Origin: CAZHMN01 sp964533705 | Lineage (GTDB): Bacteria > Electryoneota > B3-LCP | Assembly (NCBI GenBank): GCA_964533705.1 | Contig: CAZHMN010000034.1 | Span: 1 to 29,778, forward strand | Direction of reading: 5' to 3' | DNA length: 29,778 nt | Part shown: positions 1 through 7,002 of the stretch, piece by piece | Layout: each line of letters begins with the position of its first letter | Position numbering within the stretch: the stretch's first letter is position 1 | Notes under the pieces: model-generated | Told to the model about the DNA's origin: nothing | What the model saw: only the letters and a program-made list of their open reading frames with translations | The model's database searches: none | Program-made: the position numbers and the translations under genes

Positions 1-1
1 A

Positions 2-88
2 CCCATCAGAAAGGGTAAAGCTCCCGGCCGCAACGACCCCTGTCCTTGTGGCAGTGGCAAAAAGTACAAGTATTGCCACGGACGATGA
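2..88 (+). CDS. secA: SecA C-terminal tail (partial, SEC-C motif)
   Basis: The window opens inside a gene read in frame from base 2; only the last 28 codons are present, ending in TGA at 86-88. The peptide carries RNDPCPCGSGKKYKYCHG, the SEC-C zinc-binding motif (CxC...CH ligands) that ends most bacterial SecA proteins. In SecA this tail binds zinc and contacts SecB or the ribosome, while the missing body is the ATPase motor that pushes preproteins through SecYEG. Other proteins can carry SEC-C, but its position at the extreme C-terminus after a basic glycine-rich linker is what SecA shows. An overlapping reading frame from base 48 is a shadow of this tail. Confidence 0.82.
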   Translation, partial: PIRKGKAPGRNDPCPCGSGKKYKYCHGR

Positions 89-203
89 AAAAAAAAGGGT
101 TAAGAAGAGAAAAAAAACGTTTCTTTCACCAAAATTCTTTATTATATTGAGAGGGGGAGTTGAATTTTGGGGGAAGAATATTGGCAAATCTAACGAGGCC
201 CCC
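89..203 (+). promoter_or_regulatory. AT-rich spacer between secA and smg, possible promoter
   Basis: These 115 bases are strongly A/T-rich with two G5 tracts and contain no convincing gene. TATATT at 143-148 is a five-of-six match to a sigma70 -10 box, but the sequence about 17 bases upstream (TTTCTT) is a poor -35. No clear stem plus U-tract terminator for secA is visible. The call as a promoter is weak inference. Confidence 0.22.
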
Positions 204-686
204 ATGTATCATCGAATCATGGAGATCCTGGTACTGTTGATGGATGAACTGAGTGATAGAACCTGGGAAACAGACCAGATAAACCAGTTTAGTGAAGATT
301 TAATTCAACGCGGATATACGGAACAAGAGATCAATACTGCCTTTTACTGGCTATACAATCGCTTCAACTGGGACAATGCCAATCCGCATCAAGCACTGGA
401 CGTGAACGACCAATCGGAGTCCTCACACCGCGTTCTCCACATCATGGAACAGAGGTTGCTGACGCCGGAAGCTTTCGGTTATCTACTGCAACTGAAACAT
501 CTCAAACTCATCTCCGCAAGGGACATTGAAGAAGTCATCGAACGCCTTCTCATCCTGGACATTCAGCCTGCCAATGTTGAGGACGTCAAAGTCGTAGTAC
601 AATCAATGATGTTCGAAGAGGGGGGATTCTGGGTTGACCAACTCCGTCCGCTCGGACTATCACAGAAGGGGGAGTCCTATCACTAA
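204..686 (+). CDS. smg: Smg / DUF494 family protein
   Basis: Small protein of about 160 residues, the usual length for Smg (DUF494), a family of unknown biochemical function found near dprA and topA in many bacteria, as in E. coli. The N-terminus MYHRIMEILVLLMDE, a helix-rich body and the motif INTAFYWLYNRF fit the family pattern of a small helical domain that pairs one helix with an alternating ALxWL-type helix. I chose the ATG at 204 because the reading frame upstream of it overlaps the secA tail and translates low-complexity Lys/Arg sequence. ACGAGG at 193-198 is a plausible ribosome binding site. The next gene is topA, 31 bases downstream, which supports the identity through conserved neighbourhood. 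Confidence 0.82.
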   Translation: MYHRIMEILVLLMDELSDRTWETDQINQFSEDLIQRGYTEQEINTAFYWLYNRFNWDNANPHQALDVNDQSESSHRVLHIMEQRLLTPEAFGYLLQLKHLKLISARDIEEVIERLLILDIQPANVEDVKVVVQSMMFEEGGFWVDQLRPLGLSQKGESYH

Positions 687-717
687 TGCTTAACAATTTT
701 TCCACAATGATAGCTTT

Positions 718-2943
718 ATGAATCTGGTCGTCGTCGAATCTCCTTCCAAAGCGCGTACCATTAAAAAATTTCTCGGCCCCGATTTCAAAGTCTCGGCCTC
801 ATTAGGCCACATTAAGGATCTGCCTCAAAAGGAGCTCGGCGTTGATTTGCTGAATGGGTTTGCCCCCCAGTACCGGCTTATATCCGGCAAAAAGAAGGTC
901 GTAGATGAAATTCGCAAGGATGCTGAAAAAGCCCAGCAGGTTTATATAGCGACAGATCCCGACCGTGAAGGTGAAGCCATTGCCGCCCACATCGCCGAGA
1001 GCATCGCAAATTTCCACCCCTCACCGCACCGTGTCCTCTTTTACGAGATCACCCGCAATTCCGTCCGACAGGCTCTAGAAAATCCGGGAGTAATTGATAA
1101 GAATAAAGTTGATGCCCAGGTTGCCCGACGCATCGTAGATCGGCTGGTGGGTTACAAAGTCAGCCCCTTCATATGGAAGACCGTGGCGAAGGGTCTTTCC
1201 GCCGGGCGTGTGCAGTCTGTGGCTCTCCGCCTGGTTTGTGAGCGTGAAACTGAAATCCGAGCTTTTGTCCCGCAAGAGTATTGGACCATACATGCCCTCT
1301 TCGCGGGTAAAAATATTCAGCCCTTCCGGGCTGAATTGGTTTCGCATAAGGGCAAGAAAATCAACCTGCCGGATGAATCCGCCGCAAAACGAATGGCGGA
1401 AACCATCCGCACGGCTACACATAAGGTAGCCAGCGTCAAGAAGAGTACTTCAAAGACGAAGCCCTATCCTCCCTATACGACCAGCACTCTTCAGCAGGAT
1501 GCCTCGCGCCGATTGCGCCTCTCCGGTAAAAGAACTATGCGTCTGGCTCAGATGTTATACGAGGGCGCTGAACTTTCCGGCGGGGAAACGACCGGATTGA
1601 TCACCTACATGCGCACGGATTCAACCCGGATCGCCAGTGAAGCGCTTTTCTCGACTCGAGAGTATATAAAGGCCGAAATTGGAGATAATTACCTCCCGGC
1701 AAAACCGCGAGTATATGCGCAGAAGAAGAGAACGCAGGACGCCCATGAAGCCATCAGGCCGACGAACGTAACCAGAACTCCGCAGGATCTGAAGGGGATT
1801 TTGGAACCTCAACTCTGGAAATTGTACGATCTGATCTGGCGCCGTTTTGTGGCCTCACAGATGGCTGATACGGTTTCCGAAGTGACGGTCGTTGAGGTGG
1901 AAGGCGGGGATAATCTCTTTCGGGCGCGCGGCGTGGAGCGGCTCTTCGACGGATTCCAAAAAGTGTATCCGCTTGAGTCTGAAAACAGCAATCATCTCCC
2001 AGCTCTTCCCGAGAATTTTAAAGCGGGATTTCCACTGGATCTTGCTGACCTGGAGACAAAACAGCATTTTACGCAGCCGCCGCCCCGATATACCGAAGCT
2101 ACCCTCGTCAAGACGCTTGATGAGCTGGGTATCGGCCGGCCCAGCACCTATGCCTCAATTATTGGGACCTTATTTGACCGCAGCTACGTAAAACAAGAGA
2201 GGCGGAAACTCCTGCCAACCCAGTTGGGCGAAACCGTAAATACCATCCTGGTGGAGCTGTTTCCCGACATTTTTGAGGTGAGCTTTACCGCCCGAATGGA
2301 GGAGAAGCTCGATCAGGTCGAAGATGGTATGCCCTGGGTCAAGGTGGTGGAGGAATTCTACGAACCCTTTTCGCATTCCTTAGAGGATGCCGAAAGCCGG
2401 CGCGGCGACATTAAAAAGAAGGTAGAAGAGGTCACTGAGGAATTATGCGAGAAGTGCGGTCGGCCTATGGTCATCAAGTGGAGCCGCCGGGGCAGGTTCC
2501 TGGCTTGTAGCGGCTTTCCCGAATGCAAAAACGCCAAACCCTTAGAGGCACCGGAGAATTCCGGGAAAAAATGTCCAAAGTGCGGTGGAGATCTACTCGT
2601 AAAAAGCGGCCGTTACGGACGATTCCTGGGTTGCTCGAATTACCCCAAATGCAAGTATTTGGAACCCTTGAGTACGGGGGTTAAATGTCCCCAGGATGGC
2701 TGCGATGGCGAACTGATCGAACGTTCTTCCAAGAAAGGCCGGTTTTATGGCTGTAGCCGCTACCCGGACTGCAAATTCCGCCTGACCCGCCGCCCGGAAC
2801 CGATCCCCTGCGATCAGTGTGGTTATCCGCTCCTGGTGCATTCCACCAAAGCTGAGGATGACGATTATTTGACATGTCCCAATTGCAAAGCGACGATCAA
2901 GCCGGAACCGGAATCAGCGGCCACTGTTGATTCGAATGAGTGA
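718..2943 (+). CDS. topA: DNA topoisomerase I (type IA)
   Basis: Relaxes negative supercoils by single-strand passage in the cytoplasm. The 741-residue protein starts with a Toprim domain: MNLVVVESPSKA with Glu7, then the TDPDREGE motif giving Asp80, Asp82 and Glu84 for magnesium. The type IA central domains follow, with the catalytic tyrosine in GLITYMRTDSTR (Tyr297, followed by Met298-Arg299). The C-terminus (about 575-735) has four zinc-ribbon repeats of the topoisomerase type, each with the CxxC...GRFxxCSxxPxC pattern; the fourth (CDQCG...CPNCK) is more diverged. The ATG at 718 gives the canonical N-terminus, although no strong Shine-Dalgarno is visible. The stop overlaps the start of the recombinase gene, which suggests coupled translation. 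Confidence 0.97.
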   Translation: MNLVVVESPSKARTIKKFLGPDFKVSASLGHIKDLPQKELGVDLLNGFAPQYRLISGKKKVVDEIRKDAEKAQQVYIATDPDREGEAIAAHIAESIANFHPSPHRVLFYEITRNSVRQALENPGVIDKNKVDAQVARRIVDRLVGYKVSPFIWKTVAKGLSAGRVQSVALRLVCERETEIRAFVPQEYWTIHALFAGKNIQPFRAELVSHKGKKINLPDESAAKRMAETIRTATHKVASVKKSTSKTKPYPPYTTSTLQQDASRRLRLSGKRTMRLAQMLYEGAELSGGETTGLITYMRTDSTRIASEALFSTREYIKAEIGDNYLPAKPRVYAQKKRTQDAHEAIRPTNVTRTPQDLKGILEPQLWKLYDLIWRRFVASQMADTVSEVTVVEVEGGDNLFRARGVERLFDGFQKVYPLESENSNHLPALPENFKAGFPLDLADLETKQHFTQPPPRYTEATLVKTLDELGIGRPSTYASIIGTLFDRSYVKQERRKLLPTQLGETVNTILVELFPDIFEVSFTARMEEKLDQVEDGMPWVKVVEEFYEPFSHSLEDAESRRGDIKKKVEEVTEELCEKCGRPMVIKWSRRGRFLACSGFPECKNAKPLEAPENSGKKCPKCGGDLLVKSGRYGRFLGCSNYPKCKYLEPLSTGVKCPQDGCDGELIERSSKKGRFYGCSRYPDCKFRLTRRPEPIPCDQCGYPLLVHSTKAEDDDYLTCPNCKATIKPEPESAATVDSNE

Positions 2944-3844
2944 CATGGAACAACAGGTTGAAAACTTTATTGCTTATCTTGAAAATGAAATCTCGGCATC
3001 TCCGAATACCGTCGAGGCTTATCGTTTAGATTTAAGGCAATTTGCTACGTTTCTGGAAAACAGCGGTCGTGAAGGAGTCTTCAGTCCTACATCCATCCGT
3101 GATTTTGGGGCGCATCTATTGCGAGAAGGGCTTTCGCGAAATACCGTAGAGCGGAAGTTGTCCTCGTTGCGCAGTTTCGGCAAGTTCCTGAGTCGCAGCG
3201 GCGAAATCAATGTTGAAATTCCCATGCGGATCCTGCTTCCCCGCAAGGGGAAACAGTTGCCTCGCTCATTGGACCAAAAAATGCTGGGCGAACTTATTGA
3301 TTCGTTACCGGCGGATGGTGAGTTGCGGCTTCGCTCTCGCCTGATCATTGAAATGTTGTATGGATGCGGGCTTAGGGTTAGCGAACTTGCAGGATTGCGG
3401 CTGGAAGATTTCGACGCCGGTCGCGAGGTAATTTTAATCAGGGGTAAAGGCGGGAAGGAACGACTGATTCCGATCGGCAAGACCGCTCAAAGTTGCCTGA
3501 AGGATTATCTCAAACTGCGGGGCAACACAGCCGCCAAGCGAGGCAAAAGCGTCACCACTAATCGTTTGATTGTGAATGCAAACGGGGCACCTCTTTCCGT
3601 GCGAGGCCTCCAGCGCGCGATTGCCCAAATCCTCCGAAAACTACCCGATGCACCCGGTCAAAATCCCCACCTGCTGCGCCATAGTTTCGCCACCCACCTT
3701 CTGGAAAATGGTGCGGATTTGCGCGCCATCCAGGAACTGCTGGGTCATTCATCGATTTCAACAACCCAAAAATATACCCATATATGTCGTACTAAATTAA
3801 AGGAGGTCTATCAGCAAGCACATCCAAGAGCAGAAAAAAATTGA
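2936..3844 (+). CDS. xerC: Tyrosine recombinase XerC/XerD family
   Basis: Site-specific recombinase that with a partner resolves chromosome dimers at dif during division. It has an N-terminal SAM-like core-binding domain (about 1-90, SPNTVEAYRLDLRQF) and a catalytic domain with the full RKHRHY set: Arg147 in GCGLRVSEL, Lys171 in RGKGGKER, His245 and Arg248 in HLLRHSFATHL, His271 in LLGHSSI and nucleophile Tyr280 in TQKYTHI (numbered from ATG 2936). At 302 residues it has normal length. The ATG at 2936 overlaps the topA stop by 8 bases; a TTG at 2927 and an ATG at 2945 are in the same frame and cannot be excluded. topA-xerC adjacency is widespread in Firmicutes and other phyla, which favours the housekeeping XerC over a phage integrase. 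Confidence 0.92.
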   Translation: MSDMEQQVENFIAYLENEISASPNTVEAYRLDLRQFATFLENSGREGVFSPTSIRDFGAHLLREGLSRNTVERKLSSLRSFGKFLSRSGEINVEIPMRILLPRKGKQLPRSLDQKMLGELIDSLPADGELRLRSRLIIEMLYGCGLRVSELAGLRLEDFDAGREVILIRGKGGKERLIPIGKTAQSCLKDYLKLRGNTAAKRGKSVTTNRLIVNANGAPLSVRGLQRAIAQILRKLPDAPGQNPHLLRHSFATHLLENGADLRAIQELLGHSSISTTQKYTHICRTKLKEVYQQAHPRAEKN

Positions 3845-3878
3845 TGTTCAGGGCCCAAGGTAAAGACCTTTAACTTCG

Positions 3879-3885
3879 AAAGGAG
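3879..3885 (+). promoter_or_regulatory. Strong ribosome binding site of hpf
   Basis: AAAGGAG lies 5 bases before the ATG at 3891 and is among the best Shine-Dalgarno matches in the window. It fixes the start of the hibernation factor gene and predicts high translation. A short imperfect hairpin (AAGGT/ACCTT, 3857-3870) precedes it without a U-tract. Confidence 0.7.
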
Positions 3886-3890
3886 CGATC

Positions 3891-4178
3891 ATGCGTGTCA
3901 ACGTCTCTGCCAGACATTTCAAGGCTAGCGATAAGTTGCAAGAATTCGCCACCAATGAAGTCAAGAGATTGCGTAAATTCTTCGATAACATAACGGATGG
4001 CGAAGTAATATTGGATTGGCAGAAGGGCAACAAGACATCTGAAATTATCCTGAATGTCAACGGGACGAAGCTGACCGCGACCGAAGCAAGCGATGATTTC
4101 TACAAGTCGATACCCAAAACGGTGGATAAACTGGAGAGTCAATTACGTAGATACAAAGGAAAACTGTTCAAACGATGA
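3891..4178 (+). CDS. hpf: Short ribosome hibernation promoting factor (HPF/RaiA)
   Basis: The 95-residue protein has the length of the E. coli short HPF and the beta-alpha-beta-beta-beta-alpha layout of the S30AE family: MRVNVSARHFKASDKLQEFA at the start, a conserved acidic/aromatic segment (SDDFYKSI) and a basic C-terminal helix (KLESQLRRYKGK). HPF binds the decoding centre of the 30S subunit in stationary phase and helps to form inactive 100S dimers. The long-form dimerisation domain is absent, so a separate factor may be needed for dimers if the short-form rule of gammaproteobacteria holds here. It is followed at once by a strong hairpin and then hprK; in proteobacteria hpf also lies near ptsN and hprK. 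Confidence 0.93.
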   Translation: MRVNVSARHFKASDKLQEFATNEVKRLRKFFDNITDGEVILDWQKGNKTSEIILNVNGTKLTATEASDDFYKSIPKTVDKLESQLRRYKGKLFKR

Positions 4179-4204
4179 GAGCTGAACTCCACTTATGACG
4201 TACT

Positions 4205-4239
4205 GGGCGGGTGAAGTAAGAACCCTTCACCCGCCCTTT
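4205..4239 (+). terminator. Perfect 12-bp hairpin with short T run between hpf and hprK
   Basis: GGGCGGGTGAAG (4205-4216) and CTTCACCCGCCC (4225-4236) are exact inverted repeats around an 8-base loop, followed by TTT. The stem is GC-rich and ends 28 bases before the hprK ATG. It looks like a Rho-independent terminator for the topA-xerC-hpf unit, though the T run is only three long, so it may be leaky, work as a 3' stabiliser of hpf mRNA, or act in the hprK leader. Confidence 0.72.
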
Positions 4240-4264
4240 CACCTTATAGGATAGGGAGAGGATC

Positions 4265-5233
4265 ATGGAGACGTTAGACGTTGGCCTCTTTTTCAAAGAG
4301 AATGAAAAGCGCCTGGATCTGGTGCTGGTTACCACCCGGGAAGGGTTACGCCGGAAAATTACGCAGAAAAATCTGCATCGGCCTGGTTTAGCATTGGCCG
4401 GTTTTCTGGAGCTTTTCACTTTTGACCGCGTTCAAATACTGGGCAACACCGAAATGACCTACCTGCGGAACCTCAATGATAAAGAGAAACGAGCAAAGTT
4501 CAAGAAGGTTTTTGAGCACGACATTCCCTGCTTAATCGTGACTGATTCCAACCCGGTTCCCAAGGAGATGATCGAAGAGGCCAACCGTAAAAAACTCGCC
4601 GTCTTCAAGACGACTTATTCGACGACAGAACTGGTCCACCTTTTAAGCGATTACCTGGACGATAAATTTGCGCCCAAAATGGACATTCACGGATCCCTCG
4701 TGGACGTTTACGGGACAGGCTTACTATTTACAGGGCGTTCCGGTATCGGTAAATCTGAGATCGCCCTCGATTTGTTGGAGCGTGGCCACCGCCTGGTCGC
4801 TGATGACGTGGTGATCATAACGAAGAAGGCCGAGGGCGTTTTGATTGGATCAGGTCCGGAGATGCTCAAGCATTTCATGGAGATACGCGGAGTGGGCATC
4901 ATTGACGTTCGCCAGATCTTTGGCGTGCGCGCCATTCGCTTGCAGAAGCGCGTGGAAGTTCAGGTGGAACTCGTTGATTGGGACTCTGCGGAGAATTATG
5001 AACGAATTGGTCTGGAAGAGGAATTCAAGGATTTTCTGGGAGTTAAAATTCCGTATCTGCAACTTCCCATATTCCCCGGGAAAAGCATTACCGTAATCGC
5101 CGAGGTTATCGCCTTGAATCTGCATCTTAAGGTTTACGGATATCACCCTGCCAGAGTGTTCAACACGCGCTTGATGGACGTTCTAATGAATAAGAAAAAA
5201 GCCTATACCTACCTGGAGAAGGACTACGAATAG
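4265..5233 (+). CDS. hprK: HPr(Ser) kinase/phosphorylase
   Basis: Bifunctional enzyme that phosphorylates Ser46 of HPr with ATP or PPi and removes the phosphate again, linking carbon state to gene regulation. The N-terminal half (about 1-130) is the MurE-like domain of HprK. The C-terminal catalytic half holds His142 in IHGSL, the P-loop GRSGIGKSE (Lys163, Ser164), Asp180-Asp181 in LVADDVV and the HprK signature MEIRGVGIIDVR. At 322 residues the length is normal (about 310-330). The ATG at 4265 follows AGGGAGAGGATC, a good ribosome binding site. No ptsH or ptsI gene is in this window. In Gram-negative bacteria without a sugar PTS the enzyme is thought to serve a regulatory PTS; whether that applies here cannot be seen. 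Confidence 0.96.
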   Translation: METLDVGLFFKENEKRLDLVLVTTREGLRRKITQKNLHRPGLALAGFLELFTFDRVQILGNTEMTYLRNLNDKEKRAKFKKVFEHDIPCLIVTDSNPVPKEMIEEANRKKLAVFKTTYSTTELVHLLSDYLDDKFAPKMDIHGSLVDVYGTGLLFTGRSGIGKSEIALDLLERGHRLVADDVVIITKKAEGVLIGSGPEMLKHFMEIRGVGIIDVRQIFGVRAIRLQKRVEVQVELVDWDSAENYERIGLEEEFKDFLGVKIPYLQLPIFPGKSITVIAEVIALNLHLKVYGYHPARVFNTRLMDVLMNKKKAYTYLEKDYE

Positions 5234-5394
5234 GATCCGATCATCTCCCATCGGAAATGTGTAAGTTCCTCTTTGGTATCCTATGAGCTGCTTTTGTCCT
5301 TGTTTTTCATTTTTTCTTTGCGTATTTTGGGTAAATATCGAAACATTAATCCGAAGCATTTCCCGAAAGCGATCAAAGAATTTTAGGGATGGCT
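5234..5394 (+). promoter_or_regulatory. Intergenic region with candidate promoter before MCE gene
   Basis: A small stem TCCGAT/ATCGGA (5236-5255) lies just after hprK and could aid 3' end formation, but no U-tract follows it. Further on, TTGTTT (5300-5305) and TATTTT (5323-5328) are 17 bases apart and resemble a weak sigma70 promoter inside a T-rich stretch. The motifs are short and the call is inference. Confidence 0.25.
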
Positions 5395-6303
5395 ATGGAA
5401 AAAAAAGGTTCCGAAATTAAGATCGGCGTCACTATCTTGCTGGCGTCGCTGTTCCTGATTCTCGGTATCCTATGGGGAAAACAGGTTCGCCTGACCGCGG
5501 GATCCTTCAAAGTATGCGTCCGCTTCAACAACGTCGTCGGGCTGGAGCAAGGTGCTATGGTTCTGGTCAACGGTGTGAGACGAGGTGTCGTCAAGGAACT
5601 GCGACTGGAACAGGAGGGAGTGATCGTTTGCGTGGCGGTGCAGAAAAGCGTCACTTTGTATGATGACGCCAGGTTCGAGGTCACCAGTCCGGAACTCATG
5701 GGCGGAAAAGTGATCAACATTTTCCCCGGAATCTCTGGTGTGAAAGTAGCGGAAGACCACGTCTTTACCGGAGAGGTGGCCAGCGGGATGAACGAACTGA
5801 TGAAGATGTCCACCGATCTCGTCGAAGATGTGAAACACCTGCTGGCCGTTTTGGAAATAACCATTGAGAATATCAATAAGACGGCCGGTGATCCGCGGGT
5901 GAGGGAAGCACTTTTATCCAGCGTACACAACCTGGATGAATCCTCCGAGCGGGCTCTGGAGCTCATGACCTTGAATGAAGGCAAGCTGACTCAAGTGATG
6001 GATAACCTGGTCAGCTCTTCCACCGCGCTGCGCGATCTTTTGGTCAATAACACCGAGGATATTAACAGAGCGGTGAACAATTTTGACGTCTTCATTTCGC
6101 AACTCAACGAACTGGCGACCGGATTAAATCAGATTACAGTTAGGCTGCAGAGTGAGGAAGGAACACTGGGATACTTGATTAACGATGATGAATTTGTCGG
6201 TAAACTGGAACGAACCCTGACAAATCTGGATTCCCTTATATTACAGATTCGCGAAGAGGGAATTCAAACGAACGTAAGCCTGTTCGGCAGGCGCAAGAGG
6301 TGA
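5395..6303 (+). CDS. MCE domain protein, MlaD-like
   Basis: Substrate-binding component of an MCE-type lipid transport system, anchored in the inner membrane with its domain in the periplasm. Residues about 9-27 form one transmembrane helix (IGVTILLASLFLILGILWG). Residues about 35-120 are a single MCE domain: VRFNNVVGLEQGAMVLVNGV, a central VTSPELMGGKVINIFPG and a short closing strand. The remainder is helical with heptad-like spacing, as in MlaD or the longer MCE proteins where the tail builds the hexameric tube. I chose ATG 5395 because AGGG (5385-5388) is well spaced from it; the ATG at 5389 abuts that motif. No MlaE permease or MlaF ATPase gene is next to it, so partners must be encoded elsewhere. 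Confidence 0.87.
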   Translation: MEKKGSEIKIGVTILLASLFLILGILWGKQVRLTAGSFKVCVRFNNVVGLEQGAMVLVNGVRRGVVKELRLEQEGVIVCVAVQKSVTLYDDARFEVTSPELMGGKVINIFPGISGVKVAEDHVFTGEVASGMNELMKMSTDLVEDVKHLLAVLEITIENINKTAGDPRVREALLSSVHNLDESSERALELMTLNEGKLTQVMDNLVSSSTALRDLLVNNTEDINRAVNNFDVFISQLNELATGLNQITVRLQSEEGTLGYLINDDEFVGKLERTLTNLDSLILQIREEGIQTNVSLFGRRKR

Positions 6304-6370
6304 TGGTCGCTCACCCCAGCAGGAAAAATTTACTCACCCTATCCTTTTCCTCGTCCCACCTGACTATTGT

Positions 6371-6991
6371 ATGAGGACACCCTATAAAAAAAGGCATTCT
6401 CTCGCTGCCGTGATCCTGGCGGCCGGCGAATCTAAGCGGATGGGACGTCCCAAAGCCCTTCTGCCCCTGGGCGAAAAAACCTTCGTTGAAAAGCTCATTT
6501 CCGACTACCAGCAGGTCGGTTGCCGGCCGGTCATCGTGGTTCTGGGTGACGAGGCAGATCAAATTCAAGCGAAGATTGAAAACCTGGACGTATTAATCCA
6601 GATCAATTCTCAGCCGGAGCGGGGGCCGCTGTCCAGTCTGCAGATCGGGCTGAAAGCGATCCCTTCGTCCTGCCGGGGCTTTTTCTTTTGCCTCGTTGAT
6701 CACCCCGCCATAAGCATTGAGACTCTCCAGCGCCTGATAGAAAAGTGGCGCGCAAATCCCGAATGCGCCATTAGACCTCGATTTCAAGGTCGAGGCGGTC
6801 ATCCCGTCTTGATGGGGTGCAATTGGATCGAGCAGGTAATGGCGCTACCGCATTCATCGAACGCGCGCCAGCTCCTTCGCAAAAAGAGCTCTGAGGTCAT
6901 AGATTTACCGGTATCCGATCCCGGTATCCTCATTGATATAGATACGCCACTTGATTACCAGCAGTTTTTGATCGCTCAAGCTGATCGGTAA
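6371..6991 (+). CDS. MobA/MocA-like nucleotidyltransferase
   Basis: A 206-residue Rossmann-like nucleotidyltransferase of the NTP_transf_3 type. The N-terminus has the nucleotide-binding signature LAAGESKRMGRPKALLPLG, close to MocA/YgfJ (molybdopterin cytidylyltransferase) and MobA. Further on, FFFCLVDHPAIS supplies the metal-binding acid (usually DxP/DQP, here DHP), and GRGGHPVLM matches the conserved (R)RGHPV(L/V)(F/M) segment of MocA-like proteins. It would transfer a CMP or GMP to a cofactor or sugar phosphate; the exact substrate cannot be told. No molybdoenzyme genes are nearby, so a role outside molybdenum cofactor synthesis is possible. The ATG at 6371 leaves 67 bases to the MCE gene, with no clear Shine-Dalgarno. 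Confidence 0.8.
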   Translation: MRTPYKKRHSLAAVILAAGESKRMGRPKALLPLGEKTFVEKLISDYQQVGCRPVIVVLGDEADQIQAKIENLDVLIQINSQPERGPLSSLQIGLKAIPSSCRGFFFCLVDHPAISIETLQRLIEKWRANPECAIRPRFQGRGGHPVLMGCNWIEQVMALPHSSNARQLLRKKSSEVIDLPVSDPGILIDIDTPLDYQQFLIAQADR

Positions 6992-7002
6992 GGGAAGATT
7001 TC

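Noticed and set aside
48..203. Long N-terminal extension of smg starting in the secA tail
   Set aside because: It overlaps the SEC-C coding sequence in another frame and has low-complexity Lys/Arg content; ATG 204 gives the normal Smg start and length.
2936..3844. Tyrosine recombinase as mark of an integrated mobile element
   Set aside because: It sits in a housekeeping operon with topA, has full XerC features, and no att-like repeats or phage genes are nearby.
3857..3870. AAGGT/ACCTT hairpin before hpf as a terminator
   Set aside because: The stem is only five base pairs and has no U-tract.
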